Source of the DNA: Candidatus Colicola equi
GTDB lineage: Bacteria > Bacteroidota > Bacteroidia > Bacteroidales > Paludibacteraceae
Length of the DNA: 64,000 nucleotides
Direction: 5' to 3'
Assembly (NCBI GenBank): GCA_018066175.1
Contig: JAGHRV010000010.1
Span: forward strand, 17,795-81,794
Both the position numbers and the translations under genes were made by a program. Positions 36,861 through 44,719 of this stretch are shown here, one piece after another; the first letter of the stretch is position 1; each line of letters starts with the position of its first letter. The notes under the pieces were generated by a model that saw nothing but the letters and a program-made list of their open reading frames with translations, ran no database searches and was not told the DNA's origin.

Positions 36861-36995
36861 TTATTGTCCAAAGAACGGATTACCCTCTCCACCATTTAGG
36901 GGATCATTATTGATGTTGATACCAGAACCAATCATCAATTGACCCATAGCAATAACTTGCGCCTCAGTTGTAGGCATTATATAATTTTTTTTCAT
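36861..36995 (-). CDS. 44-aa small peptide coupled to the helical-repeat surface protein
   Basis: Small gene starting ATG at 36995, ending TAA at 36861. The start overlaps the preceding stop (ATGA), so translation is probably coupled. The N-terminus MKKNYIMPTTEAQVIAMGQL contains a pattern (MKK-x2-x-PTTEAxVI) that I recall recurring in short Bacteroidales peptides, followed by a Gly/Asn-rich tail (NGGEGNPFFGQ). An internal Met at 36977 could be a second start. A terminator follows. No function known to me; candidates include a leader-type peptide or small secreted product. Confidence 0.7.
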   Translation of the reverse strand: MKKNYIMPTTEAQVIAMGQLMIGSGININNDPLNGGEGNPFFGQ

Positions 36996-38887
36996 AATTC
37001 AATACCTTGCGCGTTATACATTTTGTTGTCTTTCACAATAATAAGTTGACCATTGCGGAGGAACTTGCCATTGTGCATTGTGCATTGTGAACCGTCAACC
37101 GACTCCAACTCTGTTGGTGTTTCTTTTGGCAGAGGAACAGCTAAATGCTTACGGCCTGGTGTAGGGGCTTCAACCGTGCCCGGCACATCCTTCATTACCA
37201 AATAAGCATAGTTAGCATGGAGTCCGATATGTCCGCCACATAGACGCCACTCGTTATTATAAATAATGTAGTTGCCTTCCAATATATTACCGGTTGTGCC
37301 TGCAACACCATCTACAATATCTTCAAACGTACCCTGCAAGCCGTTGCACTCGGCAGCATCTAAAGGAGTATCGGTATATTGGTCGCCATTCTTGACACGG
37401 AGAGATTTTGCCGTAGCACGGATAACATAGCCGGCACCGGCTTCGGTCTCATTGGCAAGCACTTCCTCCATGATGATGCGGTCGTTCTCTATACCTGCCA
37501 CGGAATACAGTTCGGCACCGTCGATGGCAGTTAAGTCGTATTTCCAACATAGCGTGCCGTAGGTGCCGACGGTCATATTCTCGCGGACGGAAATCCACAT
37601 ATCCTTGAGGTTTTGTACCACATTATAGATTTCGGCAATGGCTTCTGTTTTCGCATTGTCAATAGCGTCTTTACTTGTGGCTGCATTGATGGTTTGTTCA
37701 GCCGTATGTGCGATGTTGTCAATCATGGCTTTCGCTTCACTCTTGGCACTCTCATCAACGCCTAATCCGTTTATTTTCTCTTTGGCAGTAGCGGCACCCT
37801 GCTCAACATCGTTAATAGCATTTTGTTGCAATGCGCTAAACTCTTGGATAGCGGCTTGGATTTCTTTCTCTGCTTTGTTTTGTATGTCCTTTTTTATTTG
37901 TTGGATGGTGTTTTCTTTCTTCTGCCCAACCCCATCCAAATTAGTTTCTTCGTTAATCGAGGATTTAGCTTTATCTTTTACACTCTTTAATTGTGTTTGG
38001 TATGTGACTACAACGTGTTGTACCGTTTCTATATTCCCATAACCCTCTGCTGCTTTGTTGATTGCGACTTCAGCATCAGCGGCTGCTTTATCAACATCAA
38101 CATTAGCGGCTTGTTTAGCGTCTTGCAGTTTATTATAATAATCCTGAACGGTTGCCAATTGTGTATTAATGTTGGTTTGTGCATCATTTTTAGCTTTCTT
38201 AACATCATCTTCTGATGTAGCATTATTGATACTTGCTTCAGCCGTAGCAACGGCGTTATCAATCTCGTTTATTGCCTGATCTTGGACCGTACAGTAAACG
38301 CCGAGTGCGTTTATCGTATTCTTGGCATTAGTAGCAATATCATTAATATTGTTCTTCATTCCTTCCTTATAACCGGCGATTGCGGCTTGGATGCCTGCCA
38401 AAGTATTTAGAGTTTCCTTTTCCATTGCGTTAAGGCCGTTTTCTTTTTCCTTTTGGATAGTACTCTCATTGGTCGCATGATCAATATAGATTTTAGCTGC
38501 ATCTGCGGCTGACATTACCTTTTGTTTACCCTGCTGTTTGGCCTGTTGCACTTCTTCGATCTGATCATAACCCGTTTGTTCTTTGTTCATTCTGTCATCA
38601 GCATCATCTTGCTTTTTTTTGAGTTCATTTTTAGCGGCTTCTTTGATTGGAGGAAGAGGGTCGGTGCCGAAAGCGGTTTCTACATTGCCCTTGGTGAGGT
38701 CGTAGGTCTTTCCTCCTGTCACGGCGGGGTTGCCTTGCTCATAGATAGTGACTTCTATTTGACCACTTTTGCCAAACGGATACCAATCGGTCGTGCCGCC
38801 TTGGGTAACTTTGATAGCATCAATCGTTTGTGCCATCGCGCATAGTGCCATCAGGCACACAGCGCAGATTATCATTAGTCTTTTCAT
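36992..38887 (-). CDS. Secreted helical-repeat surface protein with C-terminal motif
   Basis: 631-aa exported protein. Signal MKRLMIICAVCLMALCAMA, then a short beta domain, then from about residue 70 to 440 a long Ala/Lys/Asn-rich helical region with loose repeats of about 55 residues (SINNATSEDDVKKAKNDAQ, TINAATSKDAIDNAKTEA) resembling DUF1542/FIVAR-type surface repeats. A beta-rich domain follows, and the end is GKFLRNGQLIIVKDNK with a Tyr-Asn-Ala-Gln-Gly close, a short C-terminal motif shared with the BspA-like protein at 63270. Start at 38887 chosen for the signal peptide and because the promoter lies just upstream. Confidence 0.8.
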   Translation of the reverse strand: MKRLMIICAVCLMALCAMAQTIDAIKVTQGGTTDWYPFGKSGQIEVTIYEQGNPAVTGGKTYDLTKGNVETAFGTDPLPPIKEAAKNELKKKQDDADDRMNKEQTGYDQIEEVQQAKQQGKQKVMSAADAAKIYIDHATNESTIQKEKENGLNAMEKETLNTLAGIQAAIAGYKEGMKNNINDIATNAKNTINALGVYCTVQDQAINEIDNAVATAEASINNATSEDDVKKAKNDAQTNINTQLATVQDYYNKLQDAKQAANVDVDKAAADAEVAINKAAEGYGNIETVQHVVVTYQTQLKSVKDKAKSSINEETNLDGVGQKKENTIQQIKKDIQNKAEKEIQAAIQEFSALQQNAINDVEQGAATAKEKINGLGVDESAKSEAKAMIDNIAHTAEQTINAATSKDAIDNAKTEAIAEIYNVVQNLKDMWISVRENMTVGTYGTLCWKYDLTAIDGAELYSVAGIENDRIIMEEVLANETEAGAGYVIRATAKSLRVKNGDQYTDTPLDAAECNGLQGTFEDIVDGVAGTTGNILEGNYIIYNNEWRLCGGHIGLHANYAYLVMKDVPGTVEAPTPGRKHLAVPLPKETPTELESVDGSQCTMHNGKFLRNGQLIIVKDNKMYNAQGIEL

Positions 38888-38907
38888 GCTTAAAAATTTT
38901 TGCGCTG

Positions 38908-38939
38908 CAAAATTACGAATAATTTTTGATATATGCAAA
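38908..38939 (-). promoter_or_regulatory. Promoter of the helical-repeat protein and 44-aa peptide
   Basis: Minus-strand TTTG (38936-38939), 20-bp spacer, TAATTTTG (38908-38915), with ATATATGCAAA at the -33 element. Confidence 0.8.
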
Positions 38940-38941
38940 AG

Positions 38942-38973
38942 AAATGCAACTTTTTTTGCCGAAAGTCGCATTT
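38942..38973 (-). terminator. Intrinsic terminator after the 145-aa gene
   Basis: Minus-strand AAATGCGACT (38964-38973) pairs with AGTTGCATTT (38942-38951), nine of ten, followed by CTTTTG. It touches the next promoter's -33 element, the same back-to-back layout as at 36781-36820. Confidence 0.6.
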
Positions 38974-39025
38974 TTGATAAGGAATCCCCGAAGAGGTGGT
39001 ACACCGATGAGGAGAGGCATGGTGT

Positions 39026-39042
39026 CCCCCGACAAACGGGGG
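39026..39042. repeat. GC-rich hairpin near the 3' end of the 145-aa gene
   Basis: CCCCCG (39026-39031) and CGGGGG (39037-39042) form a perfect 6-bp stem with loop ACAAA. It sits in a GC-rich stretch (38985-39075) unlike its AT-rich surroundings, at and beyond the end of the gene. Confidence 0.55.
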
Positions 39043-39051
39043 AAACAGTAT

Positions 39052-39489
39052 CTAGCGAAAGGGGGCTTCGTGGCAATCAACCCTTGCGAGGTTGTTGCTC
39101 CGACGACAGGACCAATCTTGCAAGTTCTTGGATGAATCAGCGGCAAGAGGACCTTCATTCTTCAACTTCTCCATCTCACGATGCATAAAATAACCATACA
39201 TGTTGGTATGAACACCTTTCTTCGCCTTTCGTTGCGCCTCAAACTCCTTCTTCAACGCACGCCATTCTTCGCTTCCCTTAACAATCTTTCGATAAGCGGC
39301 AACTACACACTTCAATCGCTCGCGTGTCTTACGCTCCTCGTTCGTCACAGGATTATCCTTATAATTACGTTTTTTATTTCTATGACCGGTAAAAAACTTA
39401 CCATAACGTTTCATTATCCACCAATCACTAAATTGACTCAGTTTGCCTCGAATAGAAGCAAACATATCCGAAAATTTTAATACTTCCAT
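39052..39489 (-). CDS. Small basic protein, unknown function
   Basis: 145 aa, strongly basic. Residues 25-110 look conserved and helical (DWWIMKRYGKFFTGHRNKK, TNEERKTRERLKCVVAAYRK, YGYFMHREMEKL), which suggests nucleic-acid or ribosome binding. The last 30 residues, from NLQDWSCRRSNN, are encoded in a GC-rich stretch of different composition and may be an extension caused by inserted sequence. No family recognised. The candidate promoter is far upstream (39745-39776), giving a leader of about 250 bases. Confidence 0.6.
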   Translation of the reverse strand: MEVLKFSDMFASIRGKLSQFSDWWIMKRYGKFFTGHRNKKRNYKDNPVTNEERKTRERLKCVVAAYRKIVKGSEEWRALKKEFEAQRKAKKGVHTNMYGYFMHREMEKLKNEGPLAADSSKNLQDWSCRRSNNLARVDCHEAPFR

Positions 39490-39540
39490 ATTTTTATTCC
39501 TTGTTTTTAAAAAATTAATACTTTTGCTTAACCTAATGCG

Positions 39541-39575
39541 GTTCTTAACGGGTTCTTAACGGGGTTATAACGGGT
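39541..39575. repeat. Tandem 11-bp repeat in the long leader
   Basis: GTTCTTAACGG occurs twice in tandem (39541-39551, 39552-39562), followed by the related GTTATAACGGG. All are AT/GC-mixed with palindromic TTAA or TATA centres, like operator or iteron sites. Confidence 0.6.
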
Positions 39576-39744
39576 TACGATGCGGTTTCTGTAAAGACAT
39601 ACAACAACCAGACAGTTTTGGACGAGCCCGGGCAGACTGTCGGCACCCAGGTGGGACGTAATGAGCATGTCATTCGTCTCAGATACAGATGAAATAATCA
39701 TAGTTTATGAGAAATTTAGGTCGATTTATGACCAAAAATTTACT

Positions 39745-39776
39745 GCAAAGATAATACTCAAAACCTCTTTTTGCAA
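39745..39776 (-). promoter_or_regulatory. Candidate promoter of the 145-aa gene
   Basis: Minus-strand TTG (39774-39776), 21-bp spacer, TATCTTTG (39745-39752). It would produce a leader of about 250 bases before the start codon at 39489. Confidence 0.5.
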
Positions 39777-39806
39777 GTTTTTTGGCAAAAAAGGTACAAA
39801 AAAATG

Positions 39807-39886
39807 CCTTGTAGGGACGGACATAGCTAAAAGTTGGGACGAGCATAGCTAAAAGTTGGGGCGAAATTCGGGTCGTCCCAACAAGG
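39807..39886. repeat. Tandem 22-bp repeat inside a 13-bp inverted repeat
   Basis: CATAGCTAAAAGTTGGG occurs at 39822-39838 and 39844-39860 (22-bp period). Flanking arms CCTTGTAGGGACG (39807-39819) and CGTCCCAACAAGG (39874-39886) are inverted repeats matching 12 of 13. No gene is present; the whole 39490-39991 gap holds this unit, a terminator, a candidate promoter and the 11-bp repeats. Confidence 0.75.
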
Positions 39887-39920
39887 TATCACCATCGAGA
39901 AAAGCTCCCAAAAAGCAAAA

Positions 39921-39951
39921 AAATCGGCAAATTTTGTCAATTTGCCGATTT
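39921..39951 (-). terminator. Intrinsic terminator after the acyl-AMP ligase operon
   Basis: Perfect 13-bp inverted repeat, AAATCGGCAAATT (39921-39933) and AATTTGCCGATTT (39939-39951), five-base loop. On the minus strand it is followed by a T run, 41 bases after the ligase stop. Confidence 0.85.
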
Positions 39952-39991
39952 AGGATATTGCATGAAAATTACATCAAAACAGGGGGGCTAA

Positions 39992-41482
39992 TTATTGGTA
40001 CAAATAGCGTTTTAGGGTTCGCTTTTCGGTGCGTTGGAAAGGAGCAGAGACGAACTCAAGGTCATATAATTGACTAAACGACGGCAATTGGGGGTTGATA
40101 GTTCGCAATAGGTCTTGGCGGTTAAGGTCAACAGAGGCATACACCAATGCTACCAAATGACCATTACGCACCAAAACGAGGGACTCCTCTACTCCATCTA
40201 CCTGGTTGATGATGGATTCAACATTAGGCAGGCTGATGTTCTCTCCGGAAGGCAGGACAACCATATCTTGCTCCAATCGGCCTTCCACATAGAGATTGCC
40301 TTCTTCGTCCAGATGTCCACGGTCGCCGGTATGCAGCCAACCATCTTTGTCTATCTTAGCCGCCGTAGCTTCGGGATTCTTGTAGTAACCCAGCATGACA
40401 TTCTCGCCACGAACAAGGATTTCGCCTTGTGAAGAAATAGAAGCCTCCATTCCTGAAACAATATGACCACCAGTATAGGGCACATAGTTTTGCCATAAAT
40501 TTGCGCCTAGTAACGGAGCTGTTTCTGTCAATCCATACCCCACTGTTAGTGGGATATGCAAAGCGAGCAAAGATTTTTCAATTTCAGAATTCAAATGAGA
40601 ACCGCCTACCAATAATTGCTGCAAAAAGGAACCTAATACCGAGTTAAGTTTATTTCCATACACCTTGAATAAATACTCAATAATTTGAGGAACAATCACA
40701 ATGGCATAAGGATGTAATCTTTCTACGACTTCCACAAATACTCTTGGTGAAAAAAGATTCCCAAGCATGTAAATGTGGTGCGCATTCGGCAAGTGACACA
40801 ACAAGCCTCCTATGAGACCATATGTATGTGCAAAGGGCAAAATAGCAACAAACGATTGGGTATGTGCAGAAGGCAATGTGCTTACTGCATTATAGACGTT
40901 ATTACTCAAGTTCCGAAAACTTAGCATCACGCCCTTTGCTTTATCTGTACTGCCGGATGTGAAGCATATCTGCGCCAATGTATCTAATGGTTGTAAATCA
41001 AAACACACCTCTTCTGCACCAAGAGTTGACGTTGATAGATTGAACGTCGTAGCATCTATCAATGAAGCAAAATCACGCAAAGACAAGACATGCTGCACCT
41101 TAGATAATTGAGTTTGATTCAACCTCTCCCATATCTCAGTATCTACAATAACGGTAGTCGCATCCGCGAAATCTATTTGCCGTGTGATTTCTTCAGGCGT
41201 TTGCGAATGTAAGATGGTAACACTTACCCCTGAGTATGCTGCGATGGCTAAATATGCCACCACCCAATTAGCAGAATTGGCGCCACAAATGGCGATGTGG
41301 TCACCTTTTTGAATGCCCAATTGACGAAAGCGGTCACATAACGCACATATCTGACCATACATCTCACCATAGGTATAGGAATTACCTTCTCCGCCATCTA
41401 AAGTAGCGTAGTCGGTTAATGCCGGTTGATTCCAATTAGTACGAATAACCTCCGCTAATATGTCTAAATAATGCCGCGTCAT
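39992..41482 (-). CDS. AMP-dependent acyl/aminoacyl ligase (ANL superfamily)
   Basis: 496-aa adenylating enzyme. The phosphate-binding loop is CFTSGSTDKAKGVML, then GYGLTETAPLLG, GWLHTGDRGHLDEEG and the C-terminal catalytic Lys in RTEKRTLKRYLY, the ANL motif set. Sequence character (YGLTET, HTGDRG) leans towards fatty-acyl ligases rather than NRPS A domains, but the substrate is not readable. Its start overlaps the carrier-protein gene by four bases, so it most likely charges that carrier. Last gene of the cassette, followed by a terminator. Confidence 0.88.
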   Translation of the reverse strand: MTRHYLDILAEVIRTNWNQPALTDYATLDGGEGNSYTYGEMYGQICALCDRFRQLGIQKGDHIAICGANSANWVVAYLAIAAYSGVSVTILHSQTPEEITRQIDFADATTVIVDTEIWERLNQTQLSKVQHVLSLRDFASLIDATTFNLSTSTLGAEEVCFDLQPLDTLAQICFTSGSTDKAKGVMLSFRNLSNNVYNAVSTLPSAHTQSFVAILPFAHTYGLIGGLLCHLPNAHHIYMLGNLFSPRVFVEVVERLHPYAIVIVPQIIEYLFKVYGNKLNSVLGSFLQQLLVGGSHLNSEIEKSLLALHIPLTVGYGLTETAPLLGANLWQNYVPYTGGHIVSGMEASISSQGEILVRGENVMLGYYKNPEATAAKIDKDGWLHTGDRGHLDEEGNLYVEGRLEQDMVVLPSGENISLPNVESIINQVDGVEESLVLVRNGHLVALVYASVDLNRQDLLRTINPQLPSFSQLYDLEFVSAPFQRTEKRTLKRYLYQ

Positions 41483-41724
41483 GATTGATGCGCTACAATA
41501 TATGTATATATATCTGATAATGTCACCCAGGAAAGGACATCGGGCAATATTGGTTGGGCAGAAAAAGTGCGATAAATAAACACCACTAACTCTTTCATAT
41601 CCAAACTAGATAAACCTAAGTCTCGTTTAAGTTCATTCGTGGGAAGTAGTTGCGTCTCGTCCAGTTGCAATGTATCGCGAAGAAAAGCGACTATTTGTTG
41701 TTCTATTTCAAGTCTTGTCATCAT
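41479..41724 (-). CDS. Free-standing acyl/peptidyl carrier protein
   Basis: 81 aa with the four-helix carrier pattern and attachment Ser in RDLGLSSLDMKELVVFI (about residue 40). It is less acidic and clearly divergent from housekeeping acpP at 15012. Four-base overlaps on both sides tie it to the ligase and to the condensation/decarboxylase fusion, which suggests that it shuttles the activated group between them. Confidence 0.87.
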   Translation of the reverse strand: MMTRLEIEQQIVAFLRDTLQLDETQLLPTNELKRDLGLSSLDMKELVVFIYRTFSAQPILPDVLSWVTLSDIYTYIVAHQS

Positions 41725-43844
41725 AAATCTAAAAAGGATAGTGCCTTAAGAGGCTGGGATATGGGCAGATTAGGCGGAGTGATGTTGGGTTCAAAGAAAA
41801 GGACAATGTCGCTGCCGCCACAAAGGAAATAACCTAATTCGTCGCCTTGTTCAATCGTGGCACCTACTTGGATAGACGGGAGCCAGTTGACGGAACTGAC
41901 TTGTGCCACACCTACCGGCACAATAGCCACTTTACCCATGGCTGTTTGTAATACCAACACACCGCGTTTTTCTATCATCTGGAAGGATTCGTCCCCTAAT
42001 TGGTCATACCGATAGCGATGCTGATGGTCATCCCATACGATACGTCCTCCAGCATTATGCACACCATCAATAAGACGCACATCTAAAACACGTCCGGCAA
42101 GGGGAGCATGGAAGCGATGGTAATCGTACATATCCAGCACGATATGGAACGTTTCACCACCCTCAAAACAGTTGCGATAGGGACTATCTCCTAATATATC
42201 TATCCAATGAGCAATAGAAGCGGTCTTGACCGGAGAGCGAAGAATAACACCATCAGAGGGAGAGATAAAAGGATAGCGCATGTTGGTGCTATGGGAAAGA
42301 AGATGGCGAGAGAAAAAATCATTCCAACAATGCCATCGGTCGGGCGACTCATAACGAAACAGTTCAAACAACGGGTCGGCTTGCACCAGTCTTAGGCACT
42401 CATCGTTCCAACTATCCGCACTACTGAGCCACCGGCCCCACTCCGTATCGTAATTACTCAGCCAACGAGCTACTTCAGAATCGTTTTGCAAATCCCCAAA
42501 GATATAATAGAAATAACCTATACTCTGGTCAATACGATGGAAAAGTCCTTCGTCCTCACTCATATCTAATCCCTGCCACGGCATGGCGGTTAAGTAACGA
42601 GTAGCATAGTGATAGAAGTCCTGCAAGGACTGCACGGGATTGGTCTTGCAGTCCGGATTAGCTGCCCTATTAGCAGCAATCTGGGCCTCCAAACGGGATG
42701 CAAAAGGTAGTGTATCAATATAGACGAGAGCATAATGAGAAAGGCTAACGCACGCATGCGTCAGTAGATCCGCAAAGCGACGGATATGTTCCTCCGTGTA
42801 GTGGGTAGCCGAATAGCGGAAACGCACTTGCAGTTGCGGTTGGTCCTCGATTTCAATATCAAACAGACTATAGGCTATAGCCGGTTGATCGGACGTAACA
42901 GGCACTATCTCAAAGGGTATAGGCGACAAAGTCAACGCATCCTCCAAAAGCGGCTGATACAGCACATTAGCGGCATAGTTCCATAGTTGCGAATACGGGG
43001 GTATGAGGGTGAACGGATAGTCGCTATGGGCTATTCCTGAGCGCATCGCATTGCGGATAGAGCGCAGCATATCATGCATGGGGGCACGATGAAGACGGAG
43101 GGGTATATCCTTATGCAACGAACCAAAAATACGCTGTTCCTCTGCCGTATTGCGTCCCACATACGCCCATGTTAATGCGGCGTCATCGGTGCCATTATCA
43201 TCCATGATAGCTAACATGCTACATAGACAAATTAGGGCATCCATGGACACATGTTCATGCGCCGATATGCGTTCCAATGCAGCAGCGTATGAAGACAGGT
43301 CCACCACATACTCACCAGCCATAGGTACCACATCGGAATCCAAAGGTATATCCGTGCGCGGACGCACCGGGCAAGTGATACCGCCAAACTCAGCCACAAG
43401 AGCTGTTTGGGATGCACAAGCATGAGCATCGGTAGATAAAGCAGTATACTGCCGGAGATAATCCCAATAGTGGTCCGGTTCCAACGGCAAGCCCTGATAA
43501 GCCCGCAGCATATCCTCGGCAAGAACCATCAGGCTAGCGCCATCGCCTAAGATACGATTGATGGTGCAAGACAGATAGATATAATCGTCCTTCTCGTAGA
43601 TTTGAACCTCGTGATACTGTCCCTGCAATGGATTGGGGGTGTCCACTGCTTGCTGTCCCTCCTCATCAATCCGACAACATAAAGCCGGATGATTAGTAAT
43701 CGCCTTGGCAACCGCCTCACGTAACCGATGAATATCCACTTGACTCTTGGGGCAACGTAGCAGTTGGGTATAGTAATACAACTCAGGATTATCCTGCAGC
43801 AAATCATACACCAATTGTGAATATGGAAGGAGAGGATAGGTCAT
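41721..43844 (-). CDS. Condensation-like domain fused to phosphatidylserine-decarboxylase-like domain
   Basis: 707-aa two-part enzyme. Residues 1-385 look like an NRPS condensation/acyltransferase domain (LPYSQLVYDLLQ, then AVAKAITNHPALCCRID), but the HHxxxDG motif reads NRILGDG at 96-102, so the catalytic His is replaced by Arg. A PSDC-like region (about 420-540, DTEWGRWLSSADSWND and DDFFSRHL-like WNDFFSRHLLSH) leads into a PSD core. The PSD core has YPFISPSDGVILRSP, HRFHAPLAGRVLDV and the self-cleavage site CGGSDIVLFFE (Gly677-Ser678), so a pyruvoyl enzyme is expected. PSDC-containing decarboxylases include amino-acid-acting ones. Middle gene of the cassette; overlaps both neighbours. Confidence 0.85.
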   Translation of the reverse strand: MTYPLLPYSQLVYDLLQDNPELYYYTQLLRCPKSQVDIHRLREAVAKAITNHPALCCRIDEEGQQAVDTPNPLQGQYHEVQIYEKDDYIYLSCTINRILGDGASLMVLAEDMLRAYQGLPLEPDHYWDYLRQYTALSTDAHACASQTALVAEFGGITCPVRPRTDIPLDSDVVPMAGEYVVDLSSYAAALERISAHEHVSMDALICLCSMLAIMDDNGTDDAALTWAYVGRNTAEEQRIFGSLHKDIPLRLHRAPMHDMLRSIRNAMRSGIAHSDYPFTLIPPYSQLWNYAANVLYQPLLEDALTLSPIPFEIVPVTSDQPAIAYSLFDIEIEDQPQLQVRFRYSATHYTEEHIRRFADLLTHACVSLSHYALVYIDTLPFASRLEAQIAANRAANPDCKTNPVQSLQDFYHYATRYLTAMPWQGLDMSEDEGLFHRIDQSIGYFYYIFGDLQNDSEVARWLSNYDTEWGRWLSSADSWNDECLRLVQADPLFELFRYESPDRWHCWNDFFSRHLLSHSTNMRYPFISPSDGVILRSPVKTASIAHWIDILGDSPYRNCFEGGETFHIVLDMYDYHRFHAPLAGRVLDVRLIDGVHNAGGRIVWDDHQHRYRYDQLGDESFQMIEKRGVLVLQTAMGKVAIVPVGVAQVSSVNWLPSIQVGATIEQGDELGYFLCGGSDIVLFFEPNITPPNLPISQPLKALSFLDL

Positions 43845-44719
43845 GCGCGAGAGGGACGTTTCTTAGCAACTATTACAACAGCCACAATAGCGGCAATGAG
43901 GATAATCAGCATGATAAGGCATAAGCGTGGTGTGAACCAAACATGTGGTACTACCGGAGGTTCGCCCGTAGATAAATCGCCCACATATTCCAACAGAGGT
44001 TGACCGTTGACGGTGGCCTGCGACCATGCTTCTACGATGAGCGTGGCATAAAGCAGTTTATCTTCGTTGGAAGATATATAATCATAATTATCATACAAGA
44101 ACCAATCAAATAGCAGTTGATGCCACGGATAGGCATCTAACACTTGCCGAGCCACTTCGGCGCGAGGCAGTTTGACTACTTCGGGCCAAACAGTATAATG
44201 AATAGTATCCGGCTCCAATGCCTGATGCACATACCGCACAGCCGACAAACCACAGCCACGGCGTTCTAAATTCCAAGACAGTTGATTACCATACGACACA
44301 TGGTTATCCATAATCTCCCAAAGACGTTGTTTAGCTGCCGGAGGCAGGTTAAGACGATACTCATGTACGGAACGATTCCATTTCTGATAATCCTTGATGT
44401 AATCCTGCGTAGGCACGCAGTACATACCCATTTTTAGGTCGCCGGTTATAAATCGCCATACGTTACCTTCAATAGGTTCGCTTTCGTAGCTGAAGCAATT
44501 ATCCAGATTAAAAACAGGGCATTGCAAACGAATCCAAGCATGTCCAGCCACTCCCATAAAATCATCTCTCCAATCAGTAGGATCGGCTACACAGAGGCTG
44601 GCAATGACAAAATCATCAGCGGTGCGGTCGATGGTATCACCAAAGAGGGGATCTATTTCGCGCGCATAGGACGCGAGCGTGCACGCGATAAATAATAAGG
44701 ATAGAACGAATCGTTTCAT
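43841..44719 (-). CDS. DUF4105 (Lnb-like) periplasmic protein with C-terminal membrane helix
   Basis: 292 aa. Signal peptide (MKRFVLSLLFIACTLASYA), then the DUF4105 core: GHAWIRLQCPVFN with His, LDNCFSYES and the Cys-containing RRGCGLSAVRYVHQ. A single membrane helix (LCLIMLIILIAAIVAVVIVA) and a basic tail close the protein. Related Lnb proteins are lipoprotein N-acyl transacylases in Gram-positives; His and Cys in the expected places support a catalytic role, but the reaction here is inference. Overlaps both neighbours by four bases. Confidence 0.8.
   Translation of the reverse strand: MKRFVLSLLFIACTLASYAREIDPLFGDTIDRTADDFVIASLCVADPTDWRDDFMGVAGHAWIRLQCPVFNLDNCFSYESEPIEGNVWRFITGDLKMGMYCVPTQDYIKDYQKWNRSVHEYRLNLPPAAKQRLWEIMDNHVSYGNQLSWNLERRGCGLSAVRYVHQALEPDTIHYTVWPEVVKLPRAEVARQVLDAYPWHQLLFDWFLYDNYDYISSNEDKLLYATLIVEAWSQATVNGQPLLEYVGDLSTGEPPVVPHVWFTPRLCLIMLIILIAAIVAVVIVAKKRPSRA

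Noticed and set aside
38888..39076. N-terminal extension of the helical-repeat protein
   Set aside because: It reads through the promoter and the terminator of the previous gene.
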